This document shows, in pieces, positions 1 through 4,369 of a stretch of 5,115 nucleotides of DNA. Source of the DNA: Thermoplasmata archaeon (GTDB taxonomy: Archaea > Thermoplasmatota > Thermoplasmata > Thermoplasmatales > Thermoplasmataceae); NCBI GenBank assembly GCA_021799315.1, contig JAJZAR010000109.1, positions 1 to 5,115 of the forward strand, written 5' to 3'. The position numbers were made by a program, and so were the translations under genes. The notes under the pieces were generated by a model. It had not been told where the DNA came from. It ran no database searches and saw only the letters and a list, made by a program, of their open reading frames with translations. The number at the start of each line of letters is the position of its first letter. The first letter of the stretch is position 1.

Positions 1-40
1 CCGATCTAAAACCAGCCATTAACAGTTTGGATTTTTCCAT
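1..40 (-). CDS. 5' end of a further operon gene, cut by the window edge (possibly CDP-glucose 4,6-dehydratase)
   Basis: An ATG at 40-38 follows the stop of the cytidylyltransferase (TGA at 44-42) with a single intervening base and opens a frame without stops to the window edge: 13 codons, MEKSKLLMAGFRS. The upstream GGAAAG (about 9 bases before the ATG) is only a weak ribosome binding site, so translation is probably coupled to the preceding gene. The visible residues contain no diagnostic motif. In many bacteria and archaea rfbF is followed by rfbG, the CDP-glucose 4,6-dehydratase, whose NAD-binding glycine motif usually begins some 15-25 residues in, just beyond this edge. The assignment therefore rests on gene order only. 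Another sugar-nucleotide enzyme or a chance frame cannot be excluded. Confidence 0.4.
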   Translation of the reverse strand, partial: MEKSKLLMAGFRS

Positions 41-41
41 C

Positions 42-818
42 TCAATCTTTCCATATTCTCCATGGTGCCTTTTCCGAATTCCAGATCTCCTCCAGTTGTC
101 TCTTGTCCGTCATTGTATCCATTGGTCTCCAAAATTGGGAATGTTTGTAGGAATTTAATTTTCCCAGTAATGCCAATTTTGACATTGGCTTATTCTCCCA
201 CACTGTTTTATCATCATCAATAAAATCAAAGACTTCAGGCTCCATTACATAGTAGCCTCCGTTAACCCAGAAACCGTCTCCGGGTAGTTTTTCCTGAAAC
301 TTTGTCACTTTTCCGTTTTCATCGATCTCTAGAGAACCGAATCTTCCTCTCGGCTGAACTGCTGTGACGGTAACATAAGCGCCTGAAATTTTATGTGACC
401 CCAACAGCGCCTCAATATTAATATCTGCTAAACCATCGCCGTATGTTAGCATAAAGGTCTCACCCTCCACATATTTTCTTATCCTCTTAATTCTGCCACC
501 TGTCATGGTGTTCAGTCCAGTGTCAATTATCTTTACATCCCAGTTCTCGCGGTGGTCATTCAGTGGTGTAACTGCATTATTCTTTAAGTTTACTTCTATG
601 TCCACGTGATTCCTCAGATATGAGACGAAATAGTCTTTTATTACGTTCTGCTTGTAGCCGGCACAGATGATAAAATCATTGAATCCTTGACTTGAATATA
701 TCTTCATAATATGCCATATAATAGGTTCCGAGCCAATTTCCACCATGGGCTTCGGTTTAACTGCGGTTTCTTCGCTCAAGCGTGTACCTAGGCCACCTGC
801 AAGGATTACAACCTTCAT
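42..818 (-). CDS. rfbF: Glucose-1-phosphate cytidylyltransferase
   Basis: This 258-residue enzyme joins CTP and alpha-D-glucose-1-phosphate to give CDP-glucose and pyrophosphate, the entry step to CDP-activated 6-deoxy and 3,6-dideoxy sugars; it is cytoplasmic. The nucleotidyltransferase signature is complete: GGLGTRLSEET at residues 8-18, KPKPM with the catalytic lysine at 21-25, the metal-binding YGDGLAD at 126-132, VQPRGRFG at 155-162, FQEKLPGDGFWVNGGYY at 175-191 and a C-terminal WRPMDTMTDK segment. The length is normal for the RfbF family (about 255-260). The SEET and PRGRFG motifs are typical of RfbF rather than of RmlA or GalU. The start is firm: the ATG overlaps the stop of the upstream methyltransferase as ATGA, and AGGTGA lies 7 bases upstream. 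It is the second gene of a minus-strand operon and is followed after one base by another start codon. It appears intact. Confidence 0.96.
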   Translation of the reverse strand: MKVVILAGGLGTRLSEETAVKPKPMVEIGSEPIIWHIMKIYSSQGFNDFIICAGYKQNVIKDYFVSYLRNHVDIEVNLKNNAVTPLNDHRENWDVKIIDTGLNTMTGGRIKRIRKYVEGETFMLTYGDGLADINIEALLGSHKISGAYVTVTAVQPRGRFGSLEIDENGKVTKFQEKLPGDGFWVNGGYYVMEPEVFDFIDDDKTVWENKPMSKLALLGKLNSYKHSQFWRPMDTMTDKRQLEEIWNSEKAPWRIWKD

Positions 819-2044
819 TGATGCTTCACCTGGAACAATGGTACTAATTCTAAATTTGGAATGAATGTTGCTATCATAACCTTTTGATTCAGGATTTCTT
901 TCAGGAACCGCATTATCTCATGTTTTATGTTCCATGAAAAAATAATTACTATATTTGGGTTGTACTCAATTATTTTGTCAGGAGCAACAACTTTTATTCC
1001 AGTGCCGGGAATAAACTTTCCAATTTTTATTGGATTACTATCAGCTATCGCCGGGATGATATCAGCATCAATATCTAAGAAATTTAATAACACCGTTGCC
1101 TTGGCAGAGGCCCCATAACCTATTATGGATTTGCCAACGTTTTTATTAAAAAACTCTAGTATCTCCTCTTCCTTTTTTAACACCTTTAAGGGAAAATCTA
1201 GGTACCGTTTTAATATATCTTCATTTCCTCCCTCTTTTTTTAAAATTTTGTTAACAGAATTGTCTTCTATAGACACAGTATTTGAAATGAAAACTCTAAG
1301 TGAGCCCCCCTGTGAATCAACAGTTTGTACTTTATATATTTTTAATCCAGCTATTCTCACAACATTACTAAAGCTTGTGAGATTAAAATATGAAGTATGT
1401 TCATGGTATATTTGATCGAATGCGTTATTACTTATCAAAGACTCAAAATTATAAAATTCGAGGACTATGGAACCGGACGACTTTAATATTCTCTTACAGG
1501 CAAGTAAAAAATCTATAGGTTTTGGTACATGTGTCACTATGTTAGTACCAGTAATTAAATCCATTTTACCATATTTTTCCAAGATTTGTTCAGCTGTTTC
1601 TATAGTGAAGAAATCGTTTATAGTTTGTATCCCTCTCTTTATTGCTATTTCATATGCGGGTTTGGAAGGATCTATCCCAAGAACTTCTATCCCCTTTGTT
1701 TTAAAAAATGTGAGAAGAGTACCATCATTGGAGGCTATATCTAGAACCTTGCTATGATCGGTTAGATTACACGTAGAAATACAGAAGTTAGCAAATTCTC
1801 CCATATCCTTATTTGTCTGACTACTAATTCCAGTTAGATATGTATTGTCACTAAATAATTCTTCAGGTTCAACCTTTGTTTCTACCCATACATAGAGGCA
1901 ATTCTTACATAGGCATAGTGAAAGTTCGTAACGAGGTACGACAACGGAATCCTTATTCTCTGCAATTAATGCATTCGCAAGAGGTTGTTTACCGAGAGAA
2001 AGGTATTTAATTACTTCAATGCTTCCACATATCGGACATAACAT
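815..2044 (-). CDS. SAM-dependent sugar C-methyltransferase (TylC3/NovU/TcaB9-type)
   Basis: This 409-residue protein has the three-part layout of the nucleotide-sugar C-methyltransferases, the full family length. An N-terminal zinc module carries Cys3, Cys6, Cys46 and Cys49 plus the family motif LGKQPLANAL at 17-26. A Rossmann SAM-binding domain follows, with motif I VLDIASNDG at 100-108 and GIDPS at 123-127. The family active-site segment YHEH is at 213-216; in TcaB9 the Tyr, Glu and His of this segment act in catalysis. A C-terminal second Rossmann-like domain carries SQGGSLR at 244-250 and GYGASAK at 309-315. Known members add a methyl group to C3 of a 4-keto-deoxysugar nucleotide, so here a CDP-keto-deoxyhexose is the likely substrate (inference from the overlapping rfbF). 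Motif I reads DIASNDG instead of the usual EIGSNDG, a mild variation. The ATG at 2044 lies 24 bases after a TATA box and has no Shine-Dalgarno, so the mRNA is probably leaderless. Exact substrate and carbon position are unknown. Confidence 0.92.
   Translation of the reverse strand: MLCPICGSIEVIKYLSLGKQPLANALIAENKDSVVVPRYELSLCLCKNCLYVWVETKVEPEELFSDNTYLTGISSQTNKDMGEFANFCISTCNLTDHSKVLDIASNDGTLLTFFKTKGIEVLGIDPSKPAYEIAIKRGIQTINDFFTIETAEQILEKYGKMDLITGTNIVTHVPKPIDFLLACKRILKSSGSIVLEFYNFESLISNNAFDQIYHEHTSYFNLTSFSNVVRIAGLKIYKVQTVDSQGGSLRVFISNTVSIEDNSVNKILKKEGGNEDILKRYLDFPLKVLKKEEEILEFFNKNVGKSIIGYGASAKATVLLNFLDIDADIIPAIADSNPIKIGKFIPGTGIKVVAPDKIIEYNPNIVIIFSWNIKHEIMRFLKEILNQKVMIATFIPNLELVPLFQVKHQ
826..831 (-). 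promoter_or_regulatory. Shine-Dalgarno site of the cytidylyltransferase, inside the upstream gene
   Basis: On the minus strand AGGTGA stands 7 bases before the ATG at 818, within the last codons of the methyltransferase. It matches the expected complement of the archaeal 16S rRNA tail. Together with the ATGA stop/start overlap it indicates translation from a shared mRNA, in contrast to the first gene of the operon, which has no such site. Confidence 0.7.
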
Positions 2045-2063
2045 ATTATGTCATTAGTTTGAA

Positions 2064-2080
2064 GTATAAAATAATTTTGT
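2064..2080 (-). promoter_or_regulatory. Archaeal promoter of the deoxysugar operon
   Basis: On the minus strand ACAAAATTATTTTATAC combines an A-rich BRE-like stretch with a TATA box (TTTTATA, 2071-2065). The box centre is about 24 bases before the ATG at 2044, the spacing expected when transcription starts at or next to the start codon. There is no Shine-Dalgarno between box and ATG, which supports a leaderless first cistron. This promoter would drive the methyltransferase, rfbF and the edge gene together. Confidence 0.6.
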
Positions 2081-2106
2081 AATCTACAATCTTTCAGTAT
2101 TTCTCA

Positions 2107-2116
2107 CACATATGTG
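2107..2116. repeat. Perfect 10-base palindrome between transposase and sugar operon
   Basis: CACATATGTG reads the same on both strands. A bulged outer arm (ATTT at 2099-2102 against AAAT at 2117-2120) extends the symmetry. It lies about 35 bases upstream of the sugar-operon TATA box and about 95 bases beyond the transposase stop. It could be an operator, or a protein-binding site belonging to the end of the insertion sequence; the sequence alone does not decide. Ten-base palindromes also occur by chance in AT-rich DNA. Confidence 0.3.
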
Positions 2117-2209
2117 AAATTTCGTCTCCTATATTTATCAAACTTTCAATATAAATTATCAGGAATCTGTCTAACAAGTTGAAACTTCAGAACATATACT
2201 CCCCCTGAT

Positions 2210-3637
2210 TTAACCCATAGGTATAATGTCCTTGAAGAGTCCGGCAATCCTTTCAACCTTTTTTGGGACTGCTGCAAAGTATTCAGTGCCATTCTTCTCA
2301 ACTATTCTCTCCATCTTTGAAAACTCGAAGATTATCTCATTCACAGACATCTTTCCAAGCAAATCATGGTCTTTCAATATCTTCAGTATCCTGAATCTTA
2401 TCCTAAGTGCAAGGAATACTATGAAGAAGAATCCCTTCACCTTCTCATTGTCCCTCAGATAAGTTTTGTCAGATTCAAGGTCACCCTTCATGGTATCGAA
2501 TACCTGTTCAACCTCCTCCCTTGACTTGTACTGCTCATATATCTCTGATGGACTCCTATCCAGGTCTGATATTATTGCAAAGACACCGAGGCTTTCCTTC
2601 CTGTCCTCAAAGTACTCCATATCCTTCATGGATGATGCAACATCCCTGAGTATGGTTGATTCCTCCTCCGCCCTCATCATGGGGTCCTGGAATATGTAGA
2701 TATATCCATACCTGGAGGATTTCCTTGTGGACTGTATAGGCCTACCATTGTACATGAATGCTGAATCGAATTTCACCTTGTATGGCACAAGTGTGGAGTT
2801 TCTCCTCAATGGCACTATGTAATGCATTTTCATCCTTCTGAATTCCCTGATTATGGATTCAGAGAATAATCCACGGTCCATGATGAATCCCATATTGTCA
2901 TCATGGAACCTCTCTATGAAATAACCCAGGGATTTTATATCCTTTATGGATCCGTAGAACACATCAACTGCAACAGGGAGCCATGAATTCACAGAGAATG
3001 CAATTATAACAGTAACCTGATTGTCGTATTCATGGTCAGGATTGTATCCCTTCTCTGCAAGCTTAAGATTCCTTGAGTATGACACTATTGATGTCATGTC
3101 GTAGAAGAGGAAACCGCCTGGCTCCATCAATTTCCTGAACAGTTCATAGAGATCAGGGAAATGATTTCCCACATATCCCAGTATTCTTGATAATTCATCC
3201 GGGTCAAGGTCAGGCTTGATTATTCTGGATATATACAGCTTCTGGTACCTGGATGAAACCATCCTGAGAGGCATTGGATCAATGGCCTTCACTATTGCCA
3301 TTGCAATGATCTGGTCCCTGTATGGATACTTCTCCATGATGCTGTACATATCCTGTGCAAGATTCCATGCAAGCTGTGAGTTGCCATATTCATATACCTT
3401 AGTTGGGGAGAATATGCTCTTTGGCTTCTTCTCCCTGTATATTCCATTATCATCTATTTTCCCCATTAGAACAGTCTTCTTCACAGGCTTCTTTTTTACC
3501 TTGTCCCATACACCCCTTGCAGCATAGATGTAATAATTTCCCCCAATGACCTTGAGTTCAATCTTCTTTCCCTTCTCATTCTTCATCCTTAAGTATGTCT
3601 CCTTTACAGCATCCGGTGCATTATCAATCATAGTCAT
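2210..3637 (-). CDS. DDE transposase, IS4/IS1634 superfamily
   Basis: The enzyme cuts and joins the ends of its own insertion sequence through an RNase H-like DDE active site. The residues are visible (numbered from the longer start at 3670): Asp191 in FYDMTSI, Asp265 in FIMDRGLF and Glu388 in the IS4 signature Y381-x2-R384-x3-E388-x6-K395, which matches exactly. About 120 residues separate the second Asp from the Glu, room for the beta-strand insertion typical of this superfamily. The N-terminal 110 residues would hold the DNA-binding part. There is no frameshift or internal stop. The frame is open from an ATG at 3670 (486 residues), but the TATA box occupies codons 2-3 of that version, so I place the start at the ATG at 3637 (475 residues), about 28 bases after the box; an ATG at 3631 is a third option. 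The exact IS family (IS1634 or another IS4-like group) would need a database comparison. The gene probably forms a single transcription unit. Confidence 0.9.
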   Translation of the reverse strand: MTMIDNAPDAVKETYLRMKNEKGKKIELKVIGGNYYIYAARGVWDKVKKKPVKKTVLMGKIDDNGIYREKKPKSIFSPTKVYEYGNSQLAWNLAQDMYSIMEKYPYRDQIIAMAIVKAIDPMPLRMVSSRYQKLYISRIIKPDLDPDELSRILGYVGNHFPDLYELFRKLMEPGGFLFYDMTSIVSYSRNLKLAEKGYNPDHEYDNQVTVIIAFSVNSWLPVAVDVFYGSIKDIKSLGYFIERFHDDNMGFIMDRGLFSESIIREFRRMKMHYIVPLRRNSTLVPYKVKFDSAFMYNGRPIQSTRKSSRYGYIYIFQDPMMRAEEESTILRDVASSMKDMEYFEDRKESLGVFAIISDLDRSPSEIYEQYKSREEVEQVFDTMKGDLESDKTYLRDNEKVKGFFFIVFLALRIRFRILKILKDHDLLGKMSVNEIIFEFSKMERIVEKNGTEYFAAVPKKVERIAGLFKDIIPMG

Positions 3638-3657
3638 ATGTGTTACAGTATGTGTTA
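3637..3657. repeat. Tandem 9-base direct repeat over the transposase transcription start
   Basis: On the plus strand TATGTGTTA occurs at 3637-3645 and again at 3649-3657, separated by CAG (period 12). It fills the space between the transposase TATA box (3662-3667) and the proposed start codon at 3637. The position suits a transposase or repressor binding site that would block initiation, or subterminal transposase sites. If translation starts at 3670 instead, the repeats encode the residues THTVTHT-like pattern LTHTVTHM and would be coding. Confidence 0.5.
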
Positions 3658-3660
3658 ATA

Positions 3661-3676
3661 CTATATACATGTTTCC
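3661..3676 (-). promoter_or_regulatory. Archaeal promoter (BRE + TATA) of the transposase gene
   Basis: On the minus strand GGAAACATGTATATAG has a purine/A-rich BRE (GGAAA, 3676-3672) directly followed by TATATA (3667-3662), close to the archaeal consensus of AAA, two variable bases and a T/A-rich box. Transcription should begin near 3637-3640, so the ATG at 3637 would be leaderless. This promoter argues against the upstream ATG at 3670, which lies between its two elements. Confidence 0.65.
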
Positions 3677-3749
3677 ACTGGAAATGGCTTGAATAAAGAG
3701 TTTCTATAATATGGATAGATTGAAGTAAAAATTAACAATATACAACATA

Positions 3750-4138
3750 ATGCTGTGTAATACTGACTCAGATGATGAAAAAATATGTGTTAATTTAGGG
3801 GGAGTGCAGGTTTCTTATTATAATTTTGAAGCCTTCGGATTTTTTCCAGCGAATTTATCAGAAGAGAAAAAGAAATTTTTGATTAGACTTACATTAATGC
3901 TCATGAGGATCAGGAACTGTCAATGCGCATGAGTATAGAACGAGAAAGGATTGCATGGATTGAGTACGGGATAAATGGATATGGAGGGAAGTCATTCTGT
4001 AATGGGTTACAGAGTAGTTACAGAACCATCGCATCTGACACTTATTTGAATTATAAGATAAGTAATGATATTTTATTACAAAAAATTCACAAATACTTAA
4101 TATATTCTCACACTATCAACAAACATGTCAGTAAATAA
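3750..4138 (+). pseudogene. Possible frameshifted gene remnant next to the insertion sequence
   Basis: Two short frames overlap here. The first (3750-3932, 60 codons) starts MLCNTDSDDEK and ends NCQCA; the second has an ATG at 3923 and ends at 4138, but it is open from 3887, just after a TAG. Read from 3887 it begins TYINAHEDQELS. A single indel between 3887 and 3929 would join both into one protein of about 125-130 residues. I do not recognise a domain, signal peptide or membrane segment in either part. The second frame contains charged and aromatic residues (RERIAWIEYG, NGYGGKSF) that look protein-like, but its last 15 codons are AT-rich and cover the promoter of the next gene, so true coding probably stops earlier. 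There is no convincing promoter or Shine-Dalgarno. Alternatives are one or two tiny real genes, or non-coding DNA. It accounts for most of the otherwise gene-free 3671-4124. Confidence 0.35.
4090..4105 (+). promoter_or_regulatory. Archaeal promoter of the zinc-ribbon gene
   Basis: CAAATACTTAATATAT contains an A-rich BRE (CAAAT) and a TATA box (TTAATATA, 4097-4104). The box centre is about 25 bases before the ATG at 4125 and no Shine-Dalgarno lies between them, the pattern of a leaderless archaeal transcript. Confidence 0.65.
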
Positions 4139-4316
4139 TATAACGGTGTGCCCGCACTGCAATCTAAATATGGAATTGAAGATGGCACCATTTGAAAGGG
4201 ATGGAGTAATAATAGGCAATTTCGAGGCATACGTATGCCCCAACTGCGGAAGGGCATTCTATACAAACAATGGGTACCAGGAATTGAATAAATTTACAAT
4301 GAAGAAGAAAAATTAA
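4125..4316 (+). CDS. Small zinc-ribbon protein (YgiT/MqsA N-terminal-like)
   Basis: This 63-residue protein has two paired-cysteine knuckles, CPHC at residues 9-12 and CPNC at 38-41, that should bind one zinc ion. The spacing and the intervening pattern (an acidic/hydrophobic hairpin with FERDGVIIGNFEAYVCP) resemble the YgiT-type zinc finger that forms the N-terminal half of the antitoxin MqsA and occurs alone in many archaea. No helix-turn-helix half follows; the tail is short and basic (TMKKKN), so it is a stand-alone ribbon rather than a full MqsA. It may bind nucleic acid or a protein partner, but no specific function can be given. The start is supported by the promoter 25 bases upstream. 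No toxin-like gene is adjacent: the next gene is a metabolic dehydrogenase with its own promoter. The preceding frame overlaps it by 14 bases, probably without meaning. Confidence 0.82.
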   Translation: MSVNNITVCPHCNLNMELKMAPFERDGVIIGNFEAYVCPNCGRAFYTNNGYQELNKFTMKKKN

Positions 4317-4325
4317 GGTATTCCT

Positions 4326-4340
4326 GCAAAATTTTATATA
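4326..4340 (+). promoter_or_regulatory. Strong archaeal promoter of the 3-hydroxyacyl-CoA dehydrogenase gene
   Basis: GCAAAATTTTATATA is almost a textbook archaeal BRE plus TATA box (TTTATATA at 4333-4340). Initiation is expected near 4361-4365, which leaves a leader of only about 5-9 bases before the TTG at 4370. It begins 9 bases after the zinc-ribbon stop, so the two genes are probably transcribed separately. Confidence 0.7.
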
Positions 4341-4360
4341 TTCTCTGAAAATTAAATGCC

Positions 4361-4364
4361 GGTG
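4361..4364 (+). promoter_or_regulatory. Short Shine-Dalgarno (GGTG) before a TTG start
   Basis: GGTG stands 5 bases before the TTG at 4370. It can pair with the CACC of the archaeal 16S rRNA tail and helps to choose this start, because no ATG exists in frame between the upstream TGA (4346-4348) and the nucleotide-binding motif. It coincides with the expected transcription start, so whether it is fully inside the mRNA is uncertain. Confidence 0.45.
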
Positions 4365-4369
4365 TTATT

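Larger units (their letters stand above)
2210..3676 (-). mobile_element. Insertion sequence of the IS4/IS1634 superfamily (minimum extent; ends unresolved)
   Basis: The minimum extent runs from the transposase stop to the BRE of its promoter. The true element should extend beyond this on both sides, since terminal inverted repeats must lie outside the gene. I compared 2045-2212 with the reverse complement of 3640-3766. Only weak candidates appeared: TCAGTATT at 2094-2101 against 3766-3759, and a 15-of-23 match at 2164-2186 against 3721-3699. Neither is flanked by a direct target duplication and both are near chance for AT-rich DNA. One transposase gene with complete catalytic residues and its own promoter suggests a potentially active copy. 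The element sits between the sugar operon and a possibly broken gene. Confidence 0.75.

Noticed and set aside
927..1118. A plus-strand frame of 63 codons that looks like a hydrophobic membrane protein
   Set aside because: It lies antisense to the C-terminal Rossmann-like domain of the methyltransferase, whose hydrophobic strands produce such a shadow; no promoter or ribosome site supports it. The same applies to the plus-strand frames at 1125-1415 and 1467-1757.
2226..3527. Several plus-strand frames (2226-2462, 2466-2699, 3216-3527)
   Set aside because: All are antisense to the transposase, which has complete catalytic motifs on the other strand; their translations are low-complexity, serine- and hydrophobic-rich.
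2191..3656. Candidate inverted repeat AACATATACT (2191-2200) against AACACATACT (3656-3647)
   Set aside because: Nine of ten match but identity stops at once on both sides, no target duplication flanks it, and the right copy belongs to the tandem repeat region rather than to an element end.
2164..3721. Candidate terminal inverted repeats starting AATCT (2164-2186 and 3721-3699, 15 of 23 matching)
   Set aside because: Given the number of possible pairings in AT-rich flanks this score is about what chance gives, and the flanks (CAGG left, GAAG right) do not form a target duplication.
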